From contig NC_134031.1 of NCBI RefSeq assembly GCF_964204645.1, forward strand, positions 3,145,001 to 3,209,000: a stretch of DNA of 64,000 nucleotides, read 5' to 3'. Both the position numbers and the translations under genes were made by a program. This stretch comes from Tubulanus polymorphus. Taxonomy: Eukaryota > Nemertea > Palaeonemertea > Tubulaniformes > Tubulanidae. Of this stretch, positions 32,601 to 44,012 are shown piece after piece. The notes beneath the pieces were generated by a model. That model did no database searches. It saw only the letters and a program-made list of their open reading frames with translations, and was not told the DNA's origin. Position 1 is the stretch's first letter. Each line of letters opens with the position of its first letter.

Positions 32601-33346
32601 AGATTTCGCACCCGACAATCGTCGTATTATTAACATTTGAAAATAAAAACTATGTAGATCAACGACGATGCTTGACGAACTGAAACCCTCGACGCGCGGC
32701 TAGCGTGCTCTTATAAACATCGCAGCTGGCGTCACTGGCTTCTTATCCAGGGTCGGACATCTTGGATAATCGACCGACGAAGATATCGATCCATGAATAA
32801 AATTAGACTTCCATTTTTTTTCTATTCAAAAACGCTCGTACAGGTAGCTTTGAATTTATCGTGTTCTTTAGCTTTACGATTACGTAAATACAGAATACAT
32901 GAATATGACTAGACGAACAATTCATTCTTGTTTACTCCGGTTTGAAATCCGGTTTGCATTGGCTTTTTGAACGTCGAAACGGGTATTACGACATTCGTCT
33001 TTCGTTAAAAAATCCAGCTTAGGTAATAGTCTAGCAATGCGTTTTCTCGAGAATTTTCAACGACGCCTTTTGTTAACGAAATGAAATTTGAATCATAGGC
33101 AAGCTCGGAGGGTGGTACAGGATACCGCCGAATCATCGGTTCTTCCTTCTCCGGATGCATAGAAATGGTGAAATATCAGAATACATTTTGTAGGGCCTGC
33201 AACTCCAACACCGGACCAAAAAAGAAATGAACAACGCCCCCCGTATTTTCAAGTTATTTCCCAGTTTTCGTTTTGCACTTACCTACTGCAAGTCCGATAA
33301 GCGACAATGCAACGACCAAAACGACTGAATACGCCTTTCTAACCAT
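23583..33346 (-). CDS. Ionotropic glutamate receptor without an amino-terminal domain
   Basis: Seven exons on the minus strand: 33283-33346, 29225-29289, 26596-26793, 25930-26142, 25180-25306, 23997-24718 and, less surely, 23583-23651. All junctions are GT-AG and the phases agree, giving about 485 residues. The protein is a ligand-gated cation channel subunit of the plasma membrane. A signal peptide (1-21) leads straight into S1 (about 22-160), with GKPHAVVTTILEKPYLVE near the start. M1 is about 165-190, the pore loop M2 208-223, M3 about 235-257, S2 258-425 and M4 429-453. Ligand contacts kept, by alignment to GluA2: T119, R124, S288, T289 and E331; the proline of 'PLTIT' is Ala117. The S2 cysteines (in PECDL and GESCK) are kept. 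The Q/R site is Leu221, and the M3 gate SYTANLAAF is TYISGMVRS (250-258). Typical animal subunits have about 900 residues with an N-terminal LIVBP-like domain, which is absent here. An ATD exon in the first intron was looked for and not found. Confidence 0.85.
23997..24718 (-). CDS. Glutamate receptor exon 6: M3, S2 and M4
   Basis: 722 bases after TATGGCAG. It encodes WWFFSLVFLVTYISG (M3), DKGSTYSFFRNS and ESYAFIGEEPMIEY (S2 ligand sites) and GGALLVLIIGIIISLIAFII (M4), ending at a strong donor AAG|GTAAGA. If that donor is not used, translation continues 22 residues to a stop at 23928-23930. Confidence 0.9.
25180..25306 (-). CDS. Glutamate receptor exon 5: M1-M2 and pore loop
   Basis: 127 bases starting after CAATTCAG. 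It encodes the end of M1, NPYE, a linker, and the pore loop SLWLMLSSLFLQ. The donor is GTGCAAGT, weaker than the others, but it gives the right phase and an ungapped alignment through M3. Confidence 0.85.
25930..26142 (-). CDS. Glutamate receptor exon 4: end of S1 and M1
   Basis: 213 bases between TTTCAG and GTACGT, phase 0. It carries ALTITHEREKVIDFTTPYM, where the glutamate-binding Thr and Arg are kept, then PLKYGVWIAVIIAFVVV as the start of M1. Confidence 0.92.
26596..26793 (-). CDS. Glutamate receptor exon 3: S1 core
   Basis: 198 bases between TTTCAG and GTAAGT, phase 0 at both ends. It carries EKPYLVE, then GNDRYFGYIKDLLDAIAKDM, then KDGKYGSQENGQWVGMVGEI, all standard iGluR S1 signatures. 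Confidence 0.92.
28474..28529. repeat. 28-bp tandem duplication
   Basis: Two adjacent copies of 'actatgtaggcgcgtgg' plus 'taggttcgcct' with one or two changes. Confidence 0.9.
28556..28702. mobile_element. Foldback/MITE, GCACACGACGCAGGGAAAC family, copy A
   Basis: Ends in inverted 'cgcacgacgcagcgaaac' and 'gtttccatgcgtcatgtgcg', with 'acgctcggaaac' inside. The same family occurs at 35425-35566 and 43940-44012. Confidence 0.7.
29225..29289 (-). CDS. Glutamate receptor exon 2: start of S1
   Basis: Between TTTTAG and GTAAGT, 65 bases encode QTKYGLPVIDGKPHAVVTTI and a final Leu. The VVTTIL stretch is the first strand of the ligand-binding domain in iGluRs. Confidence 0.8.
31128..31298. repeat. 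Left arm of a 170-bp inverted repeat
   Basis: From 'tatggcgaatcgcgtg' to 'attgtcgaatgtcaaa'. It reappears inverted at 32348-32515 with few changes (for example cggcttgcgg versus the complement of ccgcaagtcg). The spacer is about 1.05 kb. Confidence 0.9.
32197..32315. mobile_element. MITE with GGG(C/A)C(G/C)GGTTT termini
   Basis: The left end 'ggggcgggtttgatagactgg' mirrors the right end 'attctataaaaccggtccc'. Inside is a second inversion 'gggggttaactcaa'/'ttgagttagccccc'. Same family as 39148-39256. Confidence 0.7.
32348..32515. repeat. Right arm of a 170-bp inverted repeat
   Basis: Reverse complement of 31128-31298. The 95-codon minus frame across it is not supported as a gene. Confidence 0.9.
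33283..33346 (-). CDS. Glutamate receptor exon 1: signal peptide
   Basis: The ATG at 33346-33344 sits in a strong context (GAG ATG G). It encodes MVRKAYSVVLVVALSLIGLAV plus one base of a Gly codon, then donor GTAAGT. Arg3/Lys4 followed by a hydrophobic core fit a signal peptide. Its phase-1 end joins the two-base start of the exon at 29289 exactly. Confidence 0.7.
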
Positions 33347-34365
33347 CTCGTTTCGATTCTAAATCCGAAAATATTTCAGATCGCTCCTTTTGAAAATTGA
33401 TTCTCGTGCCGCCTCTACTTCTACAACAGCTATCTGCGCTCTTCGTTCTTTCCCGCTGCGTCTGCGCCGTGCAATGCAAAACAACCACGCCACAACACGA
33501 ACTCTCAACAGCTCGTAACACAACAGACGGCGGGGCCGCGCTGCGTGTTGATGTCGCTAATGCAATTATGCCGCGCATAATAGTAGTCGCAGCTATGATA
33601 TGCAAACAAAAAGAATTGTTCGAAAAAAGCAGCGATGTAGTTCAGACGGTTACGTACACGAATTTGCTTGATTTTCAGGGTAGGGTGTTGTTGATCGAAG
33701 GCGGTAAAACCCATTTTATCATTTATGAAATAATGCCGTGAGGTGATCTAAAATGATGATCGTTTTTTAAGATTTGTTTTCTCCGCGTCCGCCGTCGGGT
33801 TTTGATATCCAGGTCGCGATTTTCATGAAAATGGTGTAAATACACAAGGCTATGTATACTTTGCTGACGGTGGAGAGAGGACAATGGCTTTACAGCGACT
33901 CGTGAGTGTTTGTGGAGTTCGGCAGGGTCGAACGTGCGTCCCGAGAAGATATCGAGAATTGGGGTTAAAAGCAAAATGATCGGCAATTTATTCTGAAAGA
34001 ATTACACCTCAAATAATATGTGACGCTCAAGCCTACTTTCGTTTATACCGTGCTGGGGGATGTGAATAGTGAAGATATTACATAACGACCTGTTTGATAT
34101 TATTTATTATCATACAAATGTCAAACGGAGAAAGCCAACAAAAAGTCATTATTAGGTCATATATACATGTATAATTGCGATCGTGTCGTGAATGAAAAAA
34201 GTACGTGCTGGATATAATATGTGACACACGATGATTTCTGCGCAAATATGATTAATCATAATTAATCGTTTTTTAAGAGGCTTTATTGATATAGTGCAGT
34301 TTATTATATGGCCGTATAATGCATGGGCGTAGATACAGATACAGAAATAGAAACAGGGTTGGCTA
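33347..34365. other. Glutamate receptor upstream region
   Basis: Should include the receptor's promoter and 5' UTR. A plus-strand frame at 33397-33741 runs away from the receptor but has no recognisable domain. No TATA box is convincing. Confidence 0.4.
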
Positions 34366-34603
34366 CCTGGGCGAACGTCGGTTATCGGAATTAGTCGACT
34401 ATAGCAAACTAAGTGAAACCGAATGTCAGTTAGTCGGAACTATATGGCCCGAAAATGAGCACGGTCGGTTCGGACCCAAGATGGACCTATGTTCAAGATG
34501 GCCGCCACTGTGAAATACGCCGTTACGACCGAACTATAAGTGCGTTCGGTTATTAGTTCCGACCACTAGTCGACAACTACGAAAAAACCGAAGTTCGCCC
34601 AGG
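34366..34603. mobile_element. MITE with CCTGGGCGAAC termini, intact copy
   Basis: The left end CCTGGGCGAACGTCGGTTAT is mirrored at the right by AACCGAAGTTCGCCCAGG, and GTCGACTA occurs inverted inside each end. It is 238 bp with no coding frame. Relatives are at 6240-6412 and 47007-47113. Confidence 0.8.
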
Positions 34604-36170
34604 CTCAGGCCAGATACCTATTCTCGGGAACTTTACCCGCAAGATTCATTTCTTCGAGAATGTAACTCTACACTCAAAATATAACCCTAACTGTAGAACT
34701 GGGTCCTGGCAGACGCGGGTTAAGTTGAAATGTAAGTCAATGTGTGCTGAGTACACTGATGTTCGATCCCCCTCTCTCACAACTGAGGAAACCACAGCCA
34801 CATTGGGTCCCAGGTGCTTTCCATTTCATCGTTGAATCCTATTTTCAATCCCGACATCGATAACGCCCTTTGTTCATGCCCGGGACGACATGTGCCGTGT
34901 GGTCTCAATCAAAGCCCAATGCATACGTATTTGTTTTATTTCAATTCGTTCATATTCAAAACCGTGGAATTGAGCTCAGGTATAGATTGAACGTATGTAC
35001 AGAACTGTTTAGACTGTGCGTTAGAAAAACAGCAGTTTTCAGCGAAAAGACTAAATGAAATTGCTGTACAGCCCTAATACTGCGATACAGCGTGACGTGA
35101 TAACGATCCCTGGGGGTTTTGCGCATGTCCTACTCGTCATTAACCGCTTTTTGAATCTGTTTATCTCTGGTAAATCATTTCTAACGGCTTTTCATGTTTT
35201 ATGGAGGTGGATGACACATCATTCTCTTTTCATTAACGCGCCGTACTTTAGTTGTCGTGGCAACAGTTTGCTGGTTGCGCGTTCACTCGGAACACAGCTC
35301 CACGCGCGGTCGCTTTAGCCGTGCAAAAATACTTCGGCTAGTTTAGGAAGAGAAGGACCGAGTGACGGAATATGGGAGGCAACGAAGTCAGTTCGCAATA
35401 TCTAAAGCAGAGAAACAGGAAACAGCCTGCACAGAAACACGAAAACAAACATGTTTTATCTCGGACACTATATTTCATGTTTCTGGTATCTCGTTAACGC
35501 ACGCGACACAGGGAAACGCTCGGAAACATGTTTCCATGTTTCCCTGCGTCGTATGTGTTGGGCTTGTACTCTCAGTTCAATATGGTTGAAAATCAGCTGA
35601 AAAAGTCACGTGGGTGCGAAAACTCCGGTACACAGATTCAAAATCGTTTCATAACCGATTACTTGACCCAAAATTCAAATCGTAACTCGCCAATAGCACA
35701 ATCGAATCTTCAGAATTCTACGATGACAAAGAAATTGCATAGAATCCAAGCCTTGTTCGTGCATTGCGAGTTTGTATGAGATGAACTAGATATAAAAGCC
35801 ATTCCCTTATAGTGAACCAGATTCAATTTTTTAATAAATGTTTGTTGAAGGTCTATAGCTATTGAGTGGTTGTAGTAAAATGTGTCAACCATGCGTCATG
35901 CTGGTTAACACTGACTTTATATTCCGATGACACATTTACTGGTAAATAGGTAAATACCCTTTGGCTTTGATTATGAAATTCGACAATATTTATCTAGCGT
36001 TTTATTGTTAGCTTTCGGTTCAGTTTCATGTCCTGTTAGAGCTCTCATATTGATAAATGACCTACATGCATAAACACACTTCTTTTTGATATTGATAATG
36101 ATGAACGCCTTAATTTTCATCTAGAATGAATACATCGTACACTAGATACAGATGAGTGGCATTTTGATTT
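34604..36170. other. Intergenic, with one foldback element
   Basis: No supportable gene. Several frames of 60-87 codons lack homology, splice context or signal peptides. Confidence 0.4.
35425..35566. mobile_element. Foldback/MITE, GCACACGACGCAGGGAAAC family, copy B
   Basis: Contains 'gacacagggaaacgctcggaa' (in two adjoining parts), 'gtttccctgcgtcgtatgtg' and 'ttgggctt', matching copies at 28556 and 43940. Confidence 0.7.
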
Positions 36171-36569
36171 TTTGACGCCGTAAAAAACCGTTGCAATGAT
36201 GTTTATATACATTGATACCCAAAACGCGTTATTTGAGGGGTTCTGTGTAAGTCGATGTGCGCTACGTCATCAATATTGGCGTTTTAAAATGACAATAACA
36301 ATTGTAAATTTTGGCCCTTATTTTGTAATCAAATATATTTCACTCTTATTCCATTCTTAATAATCTTTAACCATAATGTTTGAGAGGATGTGCGTAATCA
36401 ATATATCGGGTCTAGACTGGTTGCCGGTGAATTCAAATGAATTATCAATGCATTAAAATCCAAAATAACTTTATTGATCTTTAATATCATACTTTATTGT
36501 CGACAGTGTCAAGCGATATATGTGTTATTTTTCAAGGCGTCATTAAACTGTCAAGTTAGTTTTCTTGTA
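36171..36569 (+). repeat. 400-bp dispersed duplication, left copy
   Basis: Shares its whole course with 38004-38431, including 'tgtttatatacattgatacc', 'gtgcgctacgtcatcaatat' and 'agactggttgccgg', and ends 'tcaagttagttttcttgt'. No coding frame is conserved between the copies. Confidence 0.85.
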
Positions 36570-38003
36570 TATGTAAGGGAAGAATGGCATCGCTAGTCAT
36601 ACGAAAGTGTAACAGTCGTTTCTTTGCGAGCCTAATCTACGAAACGTTTTATCGCAACAGGATTGCAATAATACATGGTTCGCCGATACGTGTCGATACT
36701 TTCTGGTTTATAGTATTCTATTCAACGAACAGTCTTCAATTCTCGTTTCTTTTCTTCCTAGTTTTCTTTTTGTTTCACGTCTATCCTACTGCTTGCTTGC
36801 GACAGCAGCCTAAGGCTTCCCTTGGCCCACACACAGGAAAGCTTCTTTTCGTTATCTCTATCTTGTACACGTGTAACTGTGCTTGTCGAAAACGATTTGT
36901 AAATTCAATTGTTTATCGTTCGTTTCTGTCGTTGTGAATCTATTTTGTTTTCCCGGTGAAATAAACTTACAGTTAAACATGAAATTTACACACAAGTATG
37001 TGACAACGTTTGTTTACCGTCGGCCATTTTACTTGGATTCCTAGTAAGTAGAGAATTCGATCAAGGTCCACGCGTTTTCCCTAATGAGAATTGTAATTGA
37101 CAACGTTTTACTGATTCTACAGGAAATAATTGGCCATCTTTAGCTGGTCTGAACTGCTTCTATTCAGTATAGGCGCTCTCTCAATTTGTCAGAAAACCCG
37201 TCAGTATCCAATTGCTAATTCATACGTCGGTTTACATAGCAACAGGGGTTTTATCTATCGAATCCTTGGTGCAGAAAGGCCGTAACGATTTCGATTACAA
37301 AGTATCCGTTTCTTTTTCATAATCGGTGCCATCCAAGCTAGATGAATAGAAATTTGTTTGAAATGACCGAATGATTGCAAACTAACGAAATCCCGATCTA
37401 ATCTGTAAAACAGTTTTCGCTTTTAAAAGAAAATTGAGCGTGAACCAAATGCGTCGTGTTTATTGCTATATTGAATTTTATAAACCAAAAAGAATAAGAC
37501 TATTTTGTCGATCATATATACCCACTGCAGGTGTTAGTCGTATTGTCTGCAGATCAAAGGAACTTAAGCTGTCGATGCATTAAAAAATCAAATCAAATCG
37601 AGTAATAGCTTTAATTGCTTTGCGTCGCTGGATAATTTATTCAACCGGATGCTTGATAATTTCGTAAAACGCCGATGCCTGGTGGCGATGACATTTTAAC
37701 GTGTAATCGTTGGAATTCTATCCCGGTGACATTTACCGAAACACAATCGACGCTTCACACAATGATTTCTTTCTCTGTGTTCTGTAATTTCATTAACAAA
37801 AACTTTGTCAGACTCGAAGAATTTCAGCGACATTTTGCTCACAGAGCCACGGAAAATATGTGCAATACAGCAATGATTCTAGATGGCTGGCTTAAGTCTT
37901 TCAGTGGCCGGCCCCAGTCTTGCCATTTCGCATGATTTCCAATCCGGCCGTTGGTTGAGCATGTAACTTTTCTCCGTTAACTGTTTTGATCACGTTTTTA
38001 AAA
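36570..38003. other. Spacer between two direct repeats
   Basis: About 1.4 kb unique spacer. A 117-codon plus frame (36584-36937) has hydrophobic stretches but no match I recognise. Confidence 0.4.
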
Positions 38004-38431
38004 TTTGACGCCGTTATAACCGTGACAATAATGTTTATATACATTGATACCTAGTACGCGCAAGGGGTTCTGTGTGAGTCAATGTGCACTACGTCATCAA
38101 TACTGGCATTTCAAAATGACAGTTGTAATTGTGAATTTTGGCGTTTATTCTGTAGGCTGATTAGATATATTTCATAGTTCTTATCTTATTATTTTCAGAG
38201 GATGTGCACTGCATCGTCAATACATCGGAGCTAGACTGGTTGCCGGCCAATTTAATTCAATCATCGATATATGCAGAAAAATAACTATAAATAACTATAA
38301 AATAACTTATATGCAAAAAATAACTTAATTGATCCTTAATATTGAATAATTTATACTTATTGTAGACGATATTGAGCAGTAGATGTTTTCTTCAATAAAC
38401 GTGTCAATAAACTTTCAAGTAATTTTCCTTG
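38004..38431 (+). repeat. 400-bp dispersed duplication, right copy
   Basis: Direct copy of 36171-36569, diverged by many substitutions and small indels. Confidence 0.85.
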
Positions 38432-39147
38432 TTAACATTGGCCTTTTAAGAGTCGTGATTAAAAAAAGTTGTAATCGGTACTTTCTGTGGCGTATCTTTT
38501 TCATACGACGCGATCTTTGAAAATCAATTCATCCTTTTAACGGTCTTAATTTCATTAGAGGATTTATCGACATAAAATACGCTATCTTCTGATTTCAGAC
38601 ATCGCTCGGTCGATCTTTTTCAATAACCGTTATATTATACGGGTTTGAAATCTATCACTTTAATCGGCTAAATCTATCCGATTTCCAAAGCGATTTTTTC
38701 ATAGACGTATCTAATTAAATGGCCCCTTTCTGTCGGTCGGCAGCTCAAAATCTACGACGAACGCCGTCGTAAATTATCTCAAATTCGATTTGCGTTCGCC
38801 GCCTTACAAATTGAAAATGAAAGCAATTACGGTTATTAAAAAAAGAATTCAAAAGACGTAATTCATTTCAGTCGTTAGTAAACACGCCTCGTCCAATCAT
38901 GCGATAATTACGTAGAAAACCAGGTTCGAGTCCTTGATTTAACTGCAGTTTATGTTTCGTGTTTTTAGATCGGTACATACGAATAAAGGATACTTTTTAC
39001 GCTCATTCAAATCTCGATATCTCGTTAGCAATAGATCTTGGAGAATCTTAAGTATACGACGGCTTTTTCGGAGAAGAGATTAGAAAATATAACTGGGTTC
39101 TTTTTTACCTTTCCTTAAAACAACTCATTTGGTCTGTACCCTGCATA

Positions 39148-39256
39148 GCCCAGTTTTATAAACGGGTATTGACTGAGTAACTCGGGGGTTTTACAAATTA
39201 AAAATGAATTCAGTTAATAGCCCCCGGGTTAATACAAGTCTATGAAACCGGGCCCT
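39148..39256. mobile_element. MITE with GGGCCCGGTTT termini, intact copy
   Basis: 109 bp that are almost fully palindromic: 'gcccagttttataaac' at the left mirrors 'gtctatgaaaccgggcc' at the right, with 'tcgggggtt'/'agcccccg' further in. Short palindromic elements like this are common in lophotrochozoan genomes. Confidence 0.8.
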
Positions 39257-41908
39257 GGAGATTACGACGCAGGTTTTATGATATCATATGATCTTATTTT
39301 CATTCAAAACTTTAACAAAATGTACGTAAAATAAATTGATTAGATAATATTCCGAGTGTAGACATGGATGATGTATCAATACTAAAACATTATCATCCCG
39401 ATGGGTAATGAGACACATGTACTTCATATACAATTAGCCAGACTGCAAAAAGTCTCATTTATTATTCTCTGGGTGGATTAAATTACTATTTGTGAAATAG
39501 AAAAAAGAAGTTTATTTCGAAGTTGGATTTAGCGACAAATAAGGCGATTGAATGGCACGCGCCACTTCAACCTTGATCGCACGAAATGCAAAAGAAAAGC
39601 CCAATTCAGGCATCGGCCGACAACATATCATCTACGAAAATGACATTTATCCGAAATTGAATTGAAAGAGTCCTACTTTGTGATGCTCCAACTAATCAAC
39701 TTGCCATTTCTAATTTTGGTTATTCGCGGAAAAGCTCACCGAGTGAAATGTCAATTAGTCGAGCACGTCGAAAAACAGTTTCACTCACGTTTGTCGTAAC
39801 AACGAAGAGGCAAAAATGCAAACTCGGTCTTGACTGAAAGGGTTTGTTTTTAATGAATGACGCGTTTCTTTCTTCGGAATCGTGTTAATGTCTAGCGTTC
39901 TAAATGTGAAATATGAAAAATGAAACGTTTTCCTGAATATCCAGAAAAAAAATTGATCAGTCGAATATACGTATCGTTTCGTGCAAATTAATTTCCATCC
40001 TTTTTCAACAATTAGAAAATGTATTAAAATTAGCAGGTAATTCGATCACTGTGTACGTGTTGTTATGTAATTAAAACTGCTGCTCAGCTCCAATTATATG
40101 ATTTTATCGTGTATTTGAAGAGCTTCGAATAATCATTGAAAACTAAAAGGTTACATGAGCACATCACATTTACGTTTCGTGACATTTAGTCTCTTAGTTA
40201 ATTATATATGCTTGAAATATCTGAGTTTTGAGAATTTCTTGTAGAAATAGAAGTTTATTTAATCATGTATCGTTTATGATCTGTGACATTTAGTATATTC
40301 CAATCCTGTCGATGTAATACACGTATTTCTTTAAATTCTAATTGTATTTCTTACATCAACATCGACGAATGCATCTATAATTTGCAAATGTTTGGCTTAG
40401 GCAATCTGTCAGGTAAGCTGATGGCAGAAATGTCTAGTATCATATATGCTCAACTGTTTGTGAAATATGGAGCAATAGACCTTTTAACTTTTAACTTTGC
40501 CTATGAATATGATTCGGAATCTGGAATTCTTTTTAACATCAACCGTTTCTGCAATCGTTCGTAATTTTTTTTTTCAATAAGGAAAGGCTTGAAATCGGTG
40601 TTCATTTCTGAATTTTTCCTGTTCTACTCAATCATTTTGAGAATCAAACCGACATACGTTAGGAACCGACATACGTTGAACGAACATTACGCATTTATTT
40701 CAACGTGAAAAAAGTAGATATGGCATGATGCGCTGCGTCGTCGGTGGTTGAGCTGATTGTCAGCAATTACGCGGGACAAACACACAACAACATCTGTAAA
40801 TCGAAAGTTGAAAAATCACCCTCATTTTTATCCGTTCGTAAATTTGTCACGTTCGCAGTTTTATGATCGATCGTACCCGGCTACACGTTGTTCAATAGGA
40901 AAACGTTTTCTGGTCACGACCGCACACATTATCCAATTTAGAAACTTTTCCGAAGAGTAAATATTTCATGTTTCAGATCATCGCCGAAAACTTCTTCTTT
41001 CTAGAATATTCCAAACTGCGTTCTGAAGAAATTAGAAATCTTCTCAAGCGTTGTGTATTTATGTTTTCTTGTTTGTTTGACGGAAAAGGCAAGCCCTCTT
41101 TTCTTATAAGTAAACATCACGCTATCATTGTACTAGTTGTGCTGAAAAGGCAAAACTGTTAAGATAATTAAATTCATAGTGTCATTCATGAATATATCTA
41201 TATGGCAATGTAAAATTGATCATTGTCCGACTTACTCATATCCATGCATCTACTACGGAAGCTAACCATTATGTACTAAAGAGATATGATTATTTCTCTA
41301 TTTTTTGCCGATTGAAAAGTCATAAAATTAAACTAAAATTCTACTTTGTATCTAATTCTGTGTTTTTTTTCCAATTTAATTCCGACTTTTCCACGGAATT
41401 AGATCATTTTCTGTTTAATTTTTTAACGGGAAGACAAACCATGTCCCCAGGACGCTTCCGTAATTTTGTACAATATATTATACATTATTTCTGTGCTCTA
41501 AGCAATTGTCTTTTTGAGAAATAAAATAAACTAAACTGTTGATGTGTCATTGTTACAAATTTATTATAGTCTTTTGGTGAAGTACAAAACAAGTTAAGTA
41601 TACCTTTTTTACCGCGATGAACGATCCCACGATTGTTAAAATTTCAAGTTTCTGACAGTTTCGAGATGTAACTAATTCTTGTCTTCAGAAAAACAGTAAT
41701 TCTACACTGGGAATAGATTAGCTTATCCGAGGCCCTTAACCCGTCTTCGCGAACGAAATGTTTACCTTCAAGATTCCGCGCTCGCGAGTTAGATTAAGCT
41801 TATACGACATACGAATAGCAGCTCTAGAAACGACACTGGGTCCCGGGAGTGATTGATTTAGCTGGAATTGATCAGTTCGGAGAAGAGAGCGCGAAGTCGT
41901 TTTTATTC

Positions 41909-41921
41909 GGGGGGGGGGGGG
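41909..41921. repeat. Poly-G run, 13 bases
   Basis: An uninterrupted run of G in otherwise AT-rich sequence. Its exact length is prone to sequencing error. Confidence 0.9.
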
Positions 41922-43213
41922 ACAATCGAACGCGACTATCGCGCTCAATTCGACCGGTTTTATCAAGATGTTGCGATACTCCGCCGCAATCTTGCACGAA
42001 TAACCGAGACTTTTTTCTCGATCGGAGTAGAACCCGAAATGTGATTTAGATAACGGAATATTCTATGATAAATAAATCCCGCGGCGAAGAAGACTCGATC
42101 TCCGCTTTTGTAATACTGGTATTCAACAAAGATGACTGATCTATCGGCGATTAACTATAGAGAGGCGCCGTTCTCAGACGGAGGAAAGATGGAAATTGTG
42201 TTTATTTCGGGGCTTTGGTCTATTCTACTTTTACTACTCGTTAATCAACTGTTTAAGCGGTGAAATGTACATCAGTTTGTTGTTTTTCTCGACCTTCTTC
42301 TTTACAATAAACCAAGATTAACTCGAATTAACTTCGAAATGACCAATTTACGGTATTTCATAGAATATTCAGAACATATTTTGGGTTAAAAAAAGATTAG
42401 GATTTGCTTTCCTAAGCTATATACGAGGGTATCATACATTCTATTCTTTTTTTTCTTTTCTTCATGAAGGACACGAGTCAGATTATTGGTATTTACACTC
42501 AATTCCAATTTTACAGTGGTATAGGTGTCAGCTTATTAGACGGTGTTGACATTTACTCGTTCTTGTATTAACACTCAAATCCGACGGAACAATTAGTTAC
42601 TAATGGGAACTGAAAACGTCGACATTCTTCGAGAAATTGCTTTTGTTTTGAAAACTTTTTCGGACTGAACAAACCGATATATCGCAGAGAATGATCAGGT
42701 TAGAAATTCAACACGCTAGCGATCGTTTAAACATGTCCAAACAAGTTAAGAATCGAATGGAAAATGTCCCATATGAACAACAAGATGGCGGCTTCCAATC
42801 CGATGTATTCAACATTAATGGTTCTACTAATCGTACGCCGTTATCATCATGTAATCGCTTGAGTTAGTAGAGCAGTGGGTGGCGAGGCCTCTCCCGGGCT
42901 CGGTTCTCAAACTGTTATCCCTTTTTCCCGTGAAGCAGGATTTGATACCGAGGCCATTGAAAGTCAGGTAAACTTGATTCAGGATAGATATCGATCTGTA
43001 AACTTGCCGTCTAGCCTCATTGAGCATGATAAGTGGTCATCCGGGATGTCTTAATAATGATAACGTTATTTAGGCCAAAATATTGGAATCATTGAAATAG
43101 AACGTACGTATTTTCGTCGATTTTTATCGTTTATTTTTAAGTCGTTCGCATCGAGAATTCTACATGTCGTACAATATCAAGTCAGTTTACAGTCTGTGTT
43201 TGAAGTGCGCTAC

Positions 43214-43226
43214 GGGGGGGGGGGGG
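43214..43226. repeat. Poly-G run, 13 bases
   Basis: A second uninterrupted G run of the same length, 1.3 kb from the first. Confidence 0.9.
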
Positions 43227-43939
43227 TAAGTTTCAATAGTTAGAAGGGGGAATACTTGATTCGGTGAGTGACGTATGATATACCAGCATTTCGAGTGATC
43301 CATTGCAGATAGCTGGCGGAATAAATTCCGAGCACTAAAACAAGCACTTAAAACGCACTATTGCGTGCACTTTCCGCCGGGAATGTTCAATAGCGACGGA
43401 ATCTGGTAAATTGAATGTTTTTTGTGTTTTATTCCGACTAGATTTGGTTTGATCGAAATACCCCGGGGAATGTGTGATAAACTTTCATCGAATCATCGAT
43501 GCATGTTTGCGTCGTTGATTGACGGTGTTCAAAACGTTGTTAAGTAAGTAACCGTTGTAAGTGGATCTTAAGTAACGATTGAGTAACCCGGTAAATCATT
43601 TTGGAAATTATGCCGTTACGTATATTCGTGTAAAAAGCTTTTACATGCATACACATAATGATAGAGGCGTGCGTTGTGATACAGACATGTCCGCTATAAC
43701 CGATAATTAGAAAAAACTCAGTGTGAAATGAATCAATTCATTTTCCCCGAGATGTTCGATTTCTTCGTTACGATATCTAAGGCGGGTTTCCATTGATCTC
43801 TACCGATTCAGGGAAAACTCTTCTGGCAATTCATTTCAACAAGAATACGCTCTACCTAATTCCGGAATAGCGTTATCTGTAAACCTGACAGAAGCCGCCG
43901 GTAGAGAGTTTTTAATCCGGAATTACTATTCCCAATCGA

Positions 43940-44012
43940 AACCTAAAGCCCAGCGCACGTGACACAGGGAAACGCTCGGAAACGTGTTTCCCTGCGTCGT
44001 GTGCGTTAGGTT
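43940..44012. mobile_element. Foldback/MITE, GCACACGACGCAGGGAAAC family, copy C
   Basis: The most compact copy. AACCTAA at the left mirrors TTAGGTT at the right, GCACGTGACACAGGGAAAC mirrors GTTTCCCTGCGTCGTGTGC, and 'gctcggaaac' forms the loop. Confidence 0.8.

Larger units (their letters stand above)
29290..33282 (-). other. Glutamate receptor intron 1
   Basis: About 4 kb holding a 170-bp inverted duplication (31128-31298 and 32348-32515) and a MITE (32197-32315). I looked for exons of a periplasmic-binding-type N-terminal domain and found no long frame with splice sites. Confidence 0.6.
38432..43939. other. Intergenic, mostly AT-rich
   Basis: Holds one MITE (39148-39256) and two poly-G runs. 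Frames of 60-102 codons (for example 40283-40564 and 41216-41524) show no recognisable protein. No gene can be supported. Confidence 0.45.

Noticed and set aside
42850-42930. A-box-like 'gttagtagagcagtggg' suggesting a tRNA or SINE
   Set aside because: The downstream B box is poor and no stem structure follows.
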